Positions 1-11,505 of a stretch of 64,000 bases of DNA are shown here, one piece after another. Made by a program: the position numbers and the translations under genes. Numbering within the stretch: position 1 is the first letter of the stretch; each line of letters starts with the position of its first letter. Origin of the DNA: Leucaena leucocephala (lineage: Eukaryota > Streptophyta > Magnoliopsida > Fabales > Fabaceae); NCBI GenBank assembly GCA_037074615.1, contig CM073524.1, positions 22,955,406 through 23,019,405 of the forward strand, read 5' to 3'. Below the pieces are notes generated by a model that was not told where the DNA came from, made no database searches, and saw only the letters and a list, made by a program, of their open reading frames with translations.

Positions 1-8
1 AATTACAG

Positions 9-2001
9 TTTGAAGGAGTTACTCGTGAACTGCCCATGTAAGTTAACATTTTTTCAGTCTATTTTCATGTATTCTGTTTGATATTGTCAGGTTGTGAAAG
101 CTGTTTGTGCTTCTCATTTTCCCATTAAGGGGATGATGCATCTGAATAATTTATAAATTTGATTGATATACGATATTTTTCTTTCCTAAATAAAAGCAAC
201 TAGAACAGGCCTATAATAGGGGAAATTCAAAATGGACACACAATGTAATGTTTCTAATGTTTCTTGGAATAAGAGTTGATGTAAAAGATTATATTGTTAG
301 CCTTTTGGATGGATTTTTTCAAAGTGCTTCTTTCGTGTATTGCTGAGTGATAGGCATATTTTTTTCTGGCATTGAATGAATTTTGGCTCTTGTTACCATA
401 GAAATTGTTTTGGCTCTTCCAGGAGAAGTCAGAAATTTTCTTTTTGAATGAAACGTTCCATCACTAGTATAAAGTTTTGGCCATAAGAAGCTCTGTAGAT
501 CTGTTTAGTTGCATTGAATTCCAACATCTGACTCATAAGCTGTTTTTTTCCGTTGAAACCCTAAAACATTAAACATGTGCTAAAGGATACATTTGAAGGG
601 AAAAATTCACCAACTGAATTTGACAAATGCTACAATGAGATAGCAAAACTTGCTTTTAATGTTGCCGTTGACATATTCTGTTTTAGTGAATTCTGACCCA
701 TTATGCAATATTAATGGTCATGATGAAGCGTTCTTCTTCTGATGTCAGAATAGGCTTTGCAGAGGGTGTATGGATGGTGGGTGCAATTGACGAGATTCGT
801 TTGCCACAGACATTAGATAACCGAAATCCCATAGTAATCGACACAAAGACCCGTTCTCGAGATACGCTTCCTTCCGAACCACAACGGAGAAATGGAAGGT
901 GTGTATATTATTCTAGCGTTAATGTCATTCCATTTGGACTGAAATTGCAAGCCTATTTTATTCATTTAGTTTTATGATATTTTGCTCTTTTCTTCTTGGT
1001 AGGCTTCAGTTAATGTGTTACAAGTATATGTGGGACAATTTAGTTGCTCGTAAGTTCCCCTCTGAACAGTTTTTTGATTATTTTGATTTAAACCCTCAAC
1101 ATACTCTATGTGAAGTTCTGCAAGTGGAGAGCAAGGACTCTGGATTCTCTGAATTGGTAAGTGGAACTCAAGCTCCTGAGCTCATAATATATTCCCTTAG
1201 GCAATGTTCGGTATGCAAAAAAGTGCATTTCCCGTTTTCTTTCTCGAAAACATTTTTCTGCATACCAAACATCGCATTAGCCTTTGTATTTGCGAATATG
1301 TAATTTTCCTCGACATGCAAAAGAATACATTTAAATTAAGGAAGATAATTTTTTTTTTTGAATTACCCGCTGTATCAAGTATAACTGGAGCTTGATATAA
1401 TTTTGCCTTTCTGTTACACAGTTGATGTTTTAATTCAAAAATGCGTCATTTAGTTACCGATGAGCTATTACAATTCTGGAATGGTCAAATCTCAAATGTA
1501 TTATGGTTAAGATATTTTCTTTGTTAATTTTCAAATTGGCAAAAGTAGACCCTTGATGACGTGGTGAGACATTACAAAATTCCGCTTACAGTGCTGGGTG
1601 CGGCTCATGATCAGCTTCTATTGAGGCGAGTAAAAGAATCTCTTGTGTAAGTTTTAATCACCCTTCCTCTTCCTCTGATCTTTAATATAAAAATTAGTTG
1701 ACTAATTTATACAGATTAAAGAAGATATTTCTTTGTTTGCTTTTGGGGCAGATACGAGTCCCAGAAGGATCATTCACTGCTTGGTGAAGATAAATTTGCA
1801 TATGATTTTAAGTGGCTAAAGGATCAGATTCAAGCATGTCTTAGATTTTGGCATGGGGAGGAAGAAGCTAGCTATGTTGCAGAGGACGAGCGCTGGAAAT
1901 GTAAATTCTGTCAATATGCTTCTATCTGTCCCGCATACACTAATACTGAGCAGCCACCGGATGACTCAAATATCAAAGAAAGTCAAGACGCATGCGAATA
2001 A
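9..2001 (+). CDS. EXO5: Exonuclease V (EXO5), C-terminal five exons
   Basis: RecB-family single-strand DNA exonuclease of the EXO5/DEM1 family; plant members are predicted plastid or nuclear genome-maintenance enzymes. Five exons with GT-AG borders and consistent phases are visible: 9-37, 749-898, 1003-1156, 1549-1646 and 1752-2001 (TAA at 1999-2001), about 226 residues. The first reads FEGVTRELP. Nuclease motifs follow in order: VGAIDEI, then IVIDTKTR (the D-x-K type metal/catalytic motif), then RLQLMCYKYMWDN. Near the end WKCKFCQYASICPA supplies the last three cysteines of the family's 4Fe-4S cluster; the first cluster cysteine must lie upstream. The N-terminal part is outside the window. 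No lesion is seen in the portion present, so it is probably functional. Family assignment is from remembered motifs, not an alignment. Confidence 0.88.
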
Positions 2002-3265
2002 TTGCATCTTCCTTCAGCTCACTTCTAAATGGTTGTACAAGCAAAGCTATCATTCTTGTAGATGGGTATATAATTTAAGTTTCCAAATTAAATTGTTTGT
2101 CTGAGAATTTTGCAGCAAATGTAATTGTAACACGATGTAGCTATATAATTTAAGTTTCCAAATTACTCCCAAATTTTAAAAAACCTGACAGAGTGGGTCT
2201 TATCCAGGCTCTTGATCTTCTCCCTTTCTTTTTCTAAATTGATTGGAAATTATAAAAACTAACTGTGATTTCTTTAGTCTAAGAAATAAATGGTATTATT
2301 CTCTATGGTTGAGATTTTTTTTTTTTAGCAAAAGTTATAATATTGATGATGATATATATATTGAAAAGGAATCTTTTCTCAAACTATGTTGCCTTGGGAG
2401 AGAACTTGGCAAGTGACAGGGATGGGTGGGTTGGAGAAGTCGTTGGTTTGCTTTATGAGTTACATTTATGTTTAAACCAAAAAGCAATAATTCACAGCTG
2501 TGAAGCGGGAATGTTTTATAACCAAGCCAACTTTAGTACACGAGATTTAGCACATCAAAGCAGATGTATTTATTTCACATTTAGGACTGGATTTGCAGTT
2601 GTATCGAGTCAGAGAGGCTTCATATCATATTGATTAAAGCAGTTAATGAAGTTCAATTTCTATCTCACCTTGACAAAAGTGAACCGCATACATAATTACT
2701 TGACTTAAATCACTTCATGAAAACTTAAAATGTAAGCACCATATCAATCTTATACGACCAATATACATAAACATATAAAATCTATAGAAAATTATATTTA
2801 CTCCAGTTCATCCATGATATAAAAACTAAATAAAGAATTTATTTTGATCATAAATATAAGACATCAATCTACTTTATCTTCTAAATTTATAATTTTTATT
2901 TTAAAGTATCCGTATTGATTACGTATATTAACAGATTTCTATTAAGGAGTAATTTCAATACACATGATTAAAGAGAATATTTTATTGACACTAATACATC
3001 CATTTATTATAAATAACTAATTTAACTAATTTTATAATATTTATAACTTAGTCATCTTATTCTTATATAAAAAATTAGATGTAGTATTAATTTTTAAACC
3101 AGTCAAATTAATACAAACAAGGTAATTTATCTTAACACCTAAGCATGCTAGCAAGAGAACGTAGTCAACACCTAAGCATTCAAACAAAATCTAAACAAAG
3201 TAACCTTTTACGGAGAAGGGGGGGGGGGGGACAACGGAAGTTAGCACAGCTATATATAATGATCA
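2002..3265. other. Intergenic, AT-rich
   Basis: No gene is recognisable. The stretch from about 2740 to 3120 is very AT-rich and resembles eroded copies of the TTAATATAAG-type MITEs found elsewhere in the window. A run of 13 G occupies 3218-3230. Confidence 0.5.
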
Positions 3266-3522
3266 TCATCCTTGATGTCGATCATCTATAATGTTACGCT
3301 CATCCCAGATTGGACAAGAGCATGTTGCCTTCTTGTTCTGGAACCTTGCTCAGCAAAATTCATACCCACATCTACAAAAAGCTATACCATATGTTGAGTC
3401 TAACCATAAGAGAGAATTTTGATTATAAACACAAAGACGCTACTATATCTCCGTCTTTTAAGGTGCAAAATGGTAGAGATACTAAGAAGTAAGAAGTAAA
3501 GAGGAGTGTAACTTGTGGTACC

Positions 3523-5240
3523 TGAAACATCCTCATTTTTCTAGCTTCGATTTCTCCAAACTAGTACCCTGTTATGTTTGGAAAAGGTAGGGATAAGATT
3601 TCGGGGAAAATCTCAGTAACAAACGAAACTATAAACATGGTATGCATTAATGTAAATACTTGTACTTACTTGTGAAAGTGTAAGATGCATGTTTTCATGT
3701 AACATATGAAATACAATTGGCCAAAGTAATCATAGCACAGAGCATCAATCATATACACAATTCAACATATCCAAAGCACATTCAAGTATACATCTAATAC
3801 ATACAAGTTTAGGATAGTTTACTACATGACATGAAGCCTCTTCTTAACTTTAATCCTTACTCTGACAATCCTCTGACTGCCTCTTTATCCAGAGTTAACC
3901 TTAGAAAAAAGGAAGATATTTCTCTATCTTAACTACTAAGATCAATCCTCTACTGTATTAGATCAGGGACTAGAATAACTTACTTACCTTATTCCCAAAC
4001 TCTTTGGACTGCTCCTAACTTGATCAGAACTTCTTCCTTCCTTCCTTCCTTTCTCTCTTTTTCTCTTTCTCTCTCTAATTCTCCTCTCCACCGAATTGTG
4101 AATGGAATGGAGGGGGAGTGCCTCTATTTATAGTGGAGGCAAAGTGGAATGGATGGTCCAGATTGAATCACGATGAATGGCTCAAATCGCTTGCTTCCTC
4201 AAGAAGCTTTGCTTACCTCATCATGATGACATCACAATCCCCAATGACTCATCACTTATGACATCATCAAGGGACACCTCACATGCTTAGGTGGCGCCTT
4301 GGTGGGGCCCTTGGGACACCTCGCATGCTGACTCAACTCTTCCAGAGAATTCCAGAATCTTTTCCTGGAATGAGCGGCTGAGATCGTGCTACGTGTCCTT
4401 TACATTTTTCTACTTTTTCTCTTTCCATTAATTCAATACCATGTGGCATCTTGTGGGTCCCATGAGGACACCTTTTCATGCCACCTCATAGTTCTGGATA
4501 ACTCTCTAGCTTTATCTGACCAGACCAATTCCCCACTATCACTTCAACCGGATAACTTTACTTTATTACAATACAATCTCTTTTAGACCCTCATAACTCT
4601 TGGCCCACTTGATTCCACACGTCTAACATCTTTTATATTCCATAGTCGCGACTTAACCATCCTTCCATCGCAACTTAACACATTCTGTAAACATTAGTCG
4701 CGACCAAACTACTTCCTTGTCGCGACCAAAACGGTCAACTCTTAACTCTGCAGCTTTTAACCTTTACATCCCCAACTGGCCATTCTACCCCTTGAGACAT
4801 AGATCCCTATACTCTCTTTCTGACCTCTTTACTTATCTTCTTATCCTTCATCTTAAGTTCTCGAAATTCTCTTTCAATAACTCATCCCCTGAACTCTTCG
4901 GGAGTCATTATTAATTGAAAATCTCGACAACCCGCCTATATTAGATTATCTTACTCAGGAGCCAGCCCATATTTAGCTACCTGCAGAATTTCTAGGCTTA
5001 AGACTTAAGATATTCCTTATATTCCTCTTTTTGAACCTAGGTGAGCTGTCTCTATTTTTTAGGTTAAAGACTTAACCCATCTTTAAATCTTGAGGGACTT
5101 AGCTCATTTCTCGGATTCCTATAAAATATAGGTAAGTAATCTGCCCATATCAGATTACTATCCTAGGACTACGGGTTTAGCAGCCTGCCCATATCAGATT
5201 ACCTCCTAGTTCTCCTAGACTCAAAAATTAGGATGTTATA
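3523..5240 (-). mobile_element. Solo LTR (1.7 kb) in the RBR pseudogene intron
   Basis: Bounded by a perfect 5-bp duplication GTACC (3518-3522 and 5241-5245). Read on the minus strand it starts TATAACATCCTAATTTTT and ends GGATGTTTCA, so the ends are mutually inverted and LTR-like (TA...CA rather than TG...CA). A good TATA box CTATAAATAG lies on the minus strand at 4124-4133. The interior has a pyrimidine-rich tract (4030-4085) and several GTCGCGAC motifs (4645-4725) but no coding sequence. No second LTR or internal domain is present, so a solo LTR of a Ty3-type or non-autonomous element is the best reading. Confidence 0.75.
4124..4133 (-). promoter_or_regulatory. TATA box of the solo LTR
   Basis: CTATAAATAG on the minus strand inside the solo LTR, in the orientation expected from the LTR ends. 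It is the likely former retrotransposon promoter; current activity is unknown. Confidence 0.5.
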
Positions 5241-6539
5241 GTACCTGCAGGTAATATGATAGCAACCTTCAGCTAGTTCAATTATGGGATTGCACTTTAC
5301 ACACTGCCGCCACCGTCTCTTGGAGACGAGAGACTACAGCTTAGAATCTTCTGCATGACGAAAAGGATTGGAATTTTTATAGTCATAACATGCCATGTTC
5401 TTATGCCACGGAACCCAGCAATTGATACAGAAAATTGATGACATTTCATGCATTTCCTTATTCCACATTTTACATCGCCAACATATGTGGTCTTAGTGTA
5501 TTCTAAGACCTCATTCTTGGACATTAATGCTGAACACCTAGGAAATGGGCAATACAATTTCTCTATAACAGGGATAGCTGATTCCTTAATCCTTTCGTTG
5601 ACAACTTCAACTAATTCTGGCGCTAAAAAGTTTTTGCAGCTATCAACAGTCACCTCAGATTTACCACATTCATGAGGGCATTCAGCCATCATCACATTAA
5701 AAAGCTCACCTCCACGTGCTGTTTCATACATGAAAAGCAATGTTTATGCAAGCAATGGTCCACTGAAAACATTTTTTCAACATCAGTCTTTTGCCTTCAT
5801 CACTTTCCGCAGACCACTTGATTTGAGAAACTATTGCTTCTCTTGCAGATTTAAAGGCACATCTAATACGGTTTCGTTCAACAAGTGATGGTTCACATTA
5901 TTCAAATTTTCTTTGGAGATACCTGATAGAGTAAGCCAGCAAACTTATCATGCTCGCTTGGTAGCACTTTGCCAGTGACCTGTTCATTGGACATTGTCAA
6001 CCAACTACCTTAATGGCCAAGAATGACAATAAATTCATGGTATATGCAAATAACTACTAATGTCAACGAATAGTAATAGCAAATAGTCAGATACATAATG
6101 CGCCACCAACTGTTGACCAATAGTTCAAATCACATCTCATCCAACACATAGCACGCAACATATAAGGCACATCAAAGAGGGAAGTATCCAAACTTATTCA
6201 TAAAGCAACCCTTAGCAAGAGCTGTGCGTGAGATTAAAATCGAACTTCTAAAATAGATAGTAGCAGCTAACAACGATAGATATTGACATCAGCAAGAGAA
6301 ACATGCCCCCAGTGCAAATCATTTACTATTAAAAAACTTGAACAATGTCCCATAATGATATAATATAGTCAATGTCGTCCCGTTCTCTGTTTCTTCTTTT
6401 GGTATTCTCTCCTATTTCGCGTGCACGGTTTTTCTTAAGCAGATAACGACATAACAAGCACGAATATTATAGCATTGAAATAAAAATTTGATATAACTCA
6501 AGTATTGTTAAAGCAAATAGTCGTCCAAGGCAAAAGTAA

Positions 6540-6992
6540 CCCTTTGTAATCCCCAAAATCTGCAAAATAATAAAATATATAATTCGAGTTTCGTCTGAGG
6601 TACTATCCTTAAAAAATATTTTGCAACCCCTCAGTAAATTAGGAAGTGTCACCCTCTATAATTAAGCGAACTCTTTTTGTAAGGATACATGGTGACATAA
6701 CTGGTGAAAGATGATAGAATTCAGCGTGACAAATTATATAAAAAAAGAAAGATCTTAACAACCATATGTTATTACTCAACAACCATATGTTCTTAATCTT
6801 TCTTCAACAATCCTTTTTATAGATTGTGGAAGGACATGGCATATACCTTTTAGACATATATCCTTTAGATCTAAGAGTTATATCAGAAAGACACTTCTTT
6901 CTTTGACACACCCTTACACAACTAAGAGTCATATCAGAAAGACGCTTCTTTCTTTGAAACACCCCTACATAATATTTACAATATTTTTAACA
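6540..6992 (-). repeat. LTR copy (3' LTR)
   Basis: Direct repeat of 9890-10319. Shared landmarks include TAAATTAGGAAG, GAAAGATGATAGAA and GAAAGATCTTAACAAC. It carries a private tandem duplication of about 51 bp (AAGAGTYATATCAGAAAGAC repeated, near 6876 and 6925). Confidence 0.75.
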
Positions 6993-7714
6993 ATCCCCCA
7001 CATATGTTAAAGAAACACCATTAGCTGAGTTACACAAATGGATATAACCATTATATCTAGTAGTCATTTGGACTATGAACCAGACCTAGATTGACAATAT
7101 TTGGTACACAGAGATGCCAGTAGTCATATAGACTATGAACTAGCACCTTCTGGGCATATACCAAAGGTATTAACAGTCATATTATACCCCACATTTCTAT
7201 GATTTACTGAGCTGTTTTACGTGTTAGGCAACCATGCGGGTGTCCTGGTGTTTAACGAATGCTCTAGAAATTTCACCACGATCTCATAGGAGTAGCCCAC
7301 ACTCCTCATTCATATAGGTGATTTTTTTAAGTGTATCTGCACTGAATACATCATCCCGTATGATCTAAAATTATTAAGAGCTTTTACTCAACCCTCCAAT
7401 ATGTAATATAACACTTTCTCTTACAACATAGGAAATGACCAGTAATAATATTTGGTGCTAGCAGAACTAACAAGCAATTTGTTCTTATCCATTGAATATT
7501 TTTCATGGGATCACCAATCACAAAGGTTGGGTTACTATCGTTGTCATAATTAACTCACTTTAGTCCAATTCCTCTCGATATTTCAACAATTTATTTCCTC
7601 CTAGGGGTTTTATTAATGGATCTAATATATCTATTTTGACCTCACAAATAGATTGAGATAACTCCACAATTCTTTATTAAGCATGCTTATTTACATAGTA
7701 TCTCAAACAATTGC

Positions 7715-7925
7715 ACAATTGTTCTTTCAATAATATTTATTGCCATTTAGTAATTATAACTCATCAACACTAAGTGTTGATTATCTTTGTTCTTCTTAAT
7801 AAATATTATTGCTATTTTACAATCACAACTTATCAATACTAAGTGTTGTATATCTTTGTTCTCTTCATAAAGATTATTGTCATTTGACAAACACAACTCA
7901 TTAACATTAAGTGTTAGTTTTACAT
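7715..7925. repeat. Imperfect tandem repeat, about 70-bp unit, three copies
   Basis: Successive units carry a core like CATCAACACTAAGTGTTG followed by TATCTTTGTTCT and ATAAATATTATTGCTATTT. Each core is itself partly palindromic (CAACACTAAGTGTTG). It lies in the internal region of the LTR element. The third unit is truncated. Confidence 0.6.
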
Positions 7926-9889
7926 CAAAATATTTGCTAAAATATTTTCATCCACTTTTATCAGCTAATTCTATAGCAATAAATTCAGAATTTCTTGAGA
8001 ATTTGGATAGAATTGTTTGTTTGGATGATTTTCATGTGATTATACTACTACTAAGAATAAATACATAACCACTAGTAAATTTTGATCTTTCTAAATTTGA
8101 GATCTAGTTCTCACTACTGTATCCTTCTAATATAACGGGAAAGTCACTATAACATCTACAATAATTTATGATGCTTTTAAGATATCTCAATAATTTTATT
8201 AGAGTATCACAATATTCATTACTTTTTATAGTGAGTATATTTAATTTGTTCAGTCTATAGAGTAATAAACTCAAGATAAATTACTACTTAATATCCGTGT
8301 ATTTTAATAAAATGAGAATTCTTAATACATGATATTTTCTCACATATATAAAACTAAGATTTAAATATCCGTATATTTTGATACAACAAGAATCCTCCAT
8401 ATATGATACCAACATTTATAACTTATATGAAATATTTTTTTTTTCATGAGACTGCATATTTATATATATGCTCAATCTTTGCACACCATACACTATATCA
8501 GTTAGGATTAATATTAATGCATCAAATTATAATAATTTATGCGTAAATAAATTGAGCAAACAACACCCCAAATAATGTGTTAACATTATAAGAAATATTC
8601 ACATAATGGTTCTCAAAACCAAACTTTAAAATACTTTTCAAGATGTGATATATTCCTTCATAATTTTAACACCCAAAATCATATCTGGTTGCCCAATTCT
8701 TTCAAACTCAGATTTGAAATAACAAAATGTTATAATATGTTATCCCCATTAAAAATTCAATATATATTCATAATAAACATATATATTTACTCTAAAATAA
8801 ATACACCCATAAATAATAAAAATTTAAACATATTTATCTCTTTATTAGATAAATAATTAAGTTTTTATACCCTTATAAATACTTATTTCAAGCAATACAA
8901 AAATGAGATTATTTATAAAATTTGTACTCAACAAGAAATAAAATCTCCATAAATTTTTTAACTCATAAATTTTATGAGGTATTTTAAATTTTAAGGACCT
9001 CACAGTTTCAAATCTCAAATTATATTTATAAACTTTTCTATAATAATTCTAACCAAATTTAAATCTCACAATATCATCCCTTATATTCTAATTGAATTAT
9101 AATTTTTTCATGAATAAATAGTAAAATCACGACATAGGACGTAAAATAAAATATTGTCTATTCCTATACAAACATATGTATGTTTTCCGAAACTTCACGC
9201 ACCCTTCATTTTGAATACGCAACCAGAGTAACCCCTCTCAATGTTTCTTGCGGCAATTCAGACCATAGGTACAATGTTAACGCATATCAATCACGAAGAG
9301 ACATAGAGGTTTGGAATTGATCACACTACTCCAACGGTCCAATTTTTCTTATTTTATTAACATCAATAGATTTTGATTTACACAAACAATCTTATGTGCG
9401 AACATTCGGCATAATACAAGATAGAGACACACCTGTGTATTGATTAACTGTCAATCTCCCGAAAAGAAACTTACTCTATTCCCCATTATCATTGGATCAA
9501 TATCTTTTCGTTGTGTTCACAATACTAATATATGTGGCAAGATAAATACTTTCTTGGCGCATATTGTTAGAATCCAGAACTTTGGGCATAAGCATATGAA
9601 AATTGAGAAGAAGAAGAAGAACTTGCGTAGCCAACTATGATGATGTTCTCCATCATAAATAAATTGAAAACCATATTCTCTACTCCATAATATTATTATA
9701 GAAAGGAAGTAATAATATATTTTACTTAAGTCAAAATTTGATCTCAACTCATAAATAATTTTCACAAAAAAAAAATCAAATCAAGGAGGCAGAGAGAATT
9801 AAAACTTATCTCATTTCTTTGTAATCAACTAAATGAACTGGAGAACACCCATCACAATGCACTCACAAAATTCGTAGATAATATCTCTT

Positions 9890-10319
9890 AAGATTATTAG
9901 TTAAATCTATAAAATAACAAAGTATATAGTTTGAGTTGTAGTTGAGGATACTGTCATTAAGAGATATTCTGTAACCCCTTAATAAATTAGGAAGCGGCAC
10001 TCCTCAGGATTAAATGAACTCTTCCTGTAAAAATATAGGGTGGTATAATTGACGAAAGATGATAGAACTCAACGGGACAAATTATGTAAAAAGAGAAAGA
10101 TCTTAACAACTATATTTTATTACTCAATAACCATATGTTTTTAATTTTTCTTTAACAATCTCTTTTATAAACCATGGAAAGATATAATATACTCTTTTTA
10201 AATATTTATCCCTTAAATTTAAGAGTCATATCAAAAAGATATTTGAAGCACCCTGCCACTAAACAGAAAATACTCTTCTTTTTTTAACACACACTTACGT
10301 AATATTTATAATATTTCCA
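9890..10319 (-). repeat. LTR copy (5' LTR)
   Basis: Partner of 6540-6992, roughly 20% diverged by eye. It abuts the RNase H coding remnant at 10320. Confidence 0.72.
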
Positions 10320-11273
10320 CCACCAAGTTAAGAGCAGTATCAAGGCACGCAGCTCAGCACATTCATCGCTCTGCAAGATACCACCGGTTTCAAATACTTC
10401 AAGAGGCTTCTCAACTTCAAAAATTACAAAGTCGCTAGAATCACAAATGGCAACCCCAACGCCGGCTACCTTTACCCGCGTATCTTTAATCCATTCTTCG
10501 CTCACCAAGCCCTTGCAGTAAACTTTGAAACACTCTCAGCGACGGAAGGGATCAGCGTCGACGATGAAGACGACGATGCTCCGGCGTCAACATAGTAGGG
10601 CCTGTGGTAATTGTCACCATACTTTTTCCACCGGCGATCAGGCATGTTCATAATGTCTCTCGCGAAAGTCTGATCGAAAACCCGACGGTCTAGATCTTCC
10701 CTCATCTTCGTCATCTCTGCTAGACATTGTCCTAGGTCCTTGAACTATTGAGTGAGCCTGTGAACATCGCCTAGCATAAGAGTGGCCGCCAAGCCCAGAA
10801 CGTCGTCATCTTTGTCTTCATCGGAGGAAATGATAGCATCGGGGAGTGAAACAGGGGTTTGGGAACCGAGAGAAGCATTAACCGCTTCTTGCATTTGCAG
10901 TTCGAAGGCCCAGTGGGTGTTTGGATTAAACCAAAACCATCGTTTAGAAAAGGAACAGAACCTATGAATGAAGTAGCCTCTTTTTCTTCTTCTGTTTTTT
11001 TTTTTTAAAAAGAACCTAGGTAACTCCACCCAAGCCAGTGGTAACACGAGTAAATGTACTTTCTCATTAGCACCGTAGTTTGCCAGCACGTGTCTCTTTC
11101 GCTGTGCTCCCATTTGAACTTGGCTTGCAGAAGGCTTTAACTTGCCTCACAAGCTTGGAACTTGCTAGCATGGCAGATTTAACCCACGAGAAGACGAGCT
11201 CCAAATCCTACTTTCTGAGCAAACCCAAGCGTTAATGATGGATAAAACCCTAGCTTCCGATATTGATTTGGTG

Positions 11274-11500
11274 GGTGTTTGGTTTGTATCAAATTATAGT
11301 TTTAAAAGAAATTTTTAATCTAAACTATAGTTTAGTTTGGGTAAAAATTTAATCAAACAGGCTAAAAAAATCTATAAATATTTTTTTAAAAAAGTGTTCA
11401 AAACTAGGTTGCTGATGAGAATAACTCATGTACAGGGAAAAGAGTTTATAAATTATTCAATTATTATTTTGTCGTTATCTTTTTCCCATTTTCTCCCCTC
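11274..11500. mobile_element. Left half of a GTGTTTGG-type MITE
   Basis: Begins GGTGTTTGGTTTG and contains TTATAGTTTTAAAAG and ACTATAGTTTAGTTTGGG, then a pyrimidine tract near 11490. The same order of motifs occurs in the complete copy at 47391-47926. It stops where CACTA transposase coding begins; the matching right half is at about 18185-18340. Confidence 0.55.
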
Positions 11501-11505
11501 TCTCT

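Larger units (their letters stand above)
6540..10319 (-). mobile_element. Non-coding LTR retrotransposon inserted in the RNase H domain
   Basis: Two diverged direct repeats of about 430-450 bp (6540-6992 and 9890-10319) flank about 2.9 kb. On the minus strand both begin TG (RC of the CA at 6991-6992 and 10318-10319); the left copy is preceded by a purine tract ATGTGGGGGA, a polypurine tract just before the 3' LTR. A minus-strand TATA-like CTATAAAAAGG lies in the LTR near 6820. No gag-pol reading frame survives, so it is either a large non-autonomous (LARD-like) element or a fully eroded Copia-type element. The right edge falls exactly where the RNase H reading frame of the RBR gene stops. The outer edge of the left LTR is not resolved; CCACC at 6103-6107 and at 10320-10324 could be a remnant target duplication, but 430 bp of unmatched sequence separates the first from the LTR homology. 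Confidence 0.7.
3266..10966 (-). pseudogene. RNase H / RBR (RING-IBR-RING) E3 ubiquitin ligase pseudogene
   Basis: Remains of one plant C6HC-type RBR E3 ligase gene of the subfamily with an N-terminal RNase H-like (RVT_3) domain. From 5' to 3' on the minus strand: LQMQEAVNASLGSQTP and LPDAIISSDED (near 10.89 kb), RREDLDRR-like basic stretch and KKYGDNYHRPYYVDAGAS, RNase H-like GVGVAICDSSDFVIFEVEKP (10.3-10.5 kb), QVTGKVLPSEHDKFAGLLYQ (near 5.95 kb), EPSLVERN, a partial RING1 (MFSVDHCLHKHCFSCMKQH), IBR (ECPHECGKSEVTVDSC, YCPFPRCSALMSKNEVLEY) and RING2 (QCVKCN, GCYHITCR, then CGYEFC in the last exon at 3371-3266). The last intron has donor at 5244 and acceptor at 3372 with matching phase (AG|A). 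Lesions: TAG at 10745-10747, a 1-bp loss near 10521, an LTR element after 10320, TAA at 5898-5900, TGA at 5692-5694, a 1-bp loss near 5430, TAG at 5334-5336, TGA at 3350-3352. The ICLED start of RING1 is missing. The 5' end is uncertain. Confidence 0.85.

Noticed and set aside
5297..5740. Independent small RING/IBR protein on the minus strand
   Set aside because: The frame is the middle of the RBR pseudogene; both ends are frameshift artefacts and upstream and downstream homologous pieces exist.
10284..11113. Three separate small minus-strand genes
   Set aside because: They are frames of one disabled RNase H/RBR gene separated by a TAG and a 1-bp deletion.
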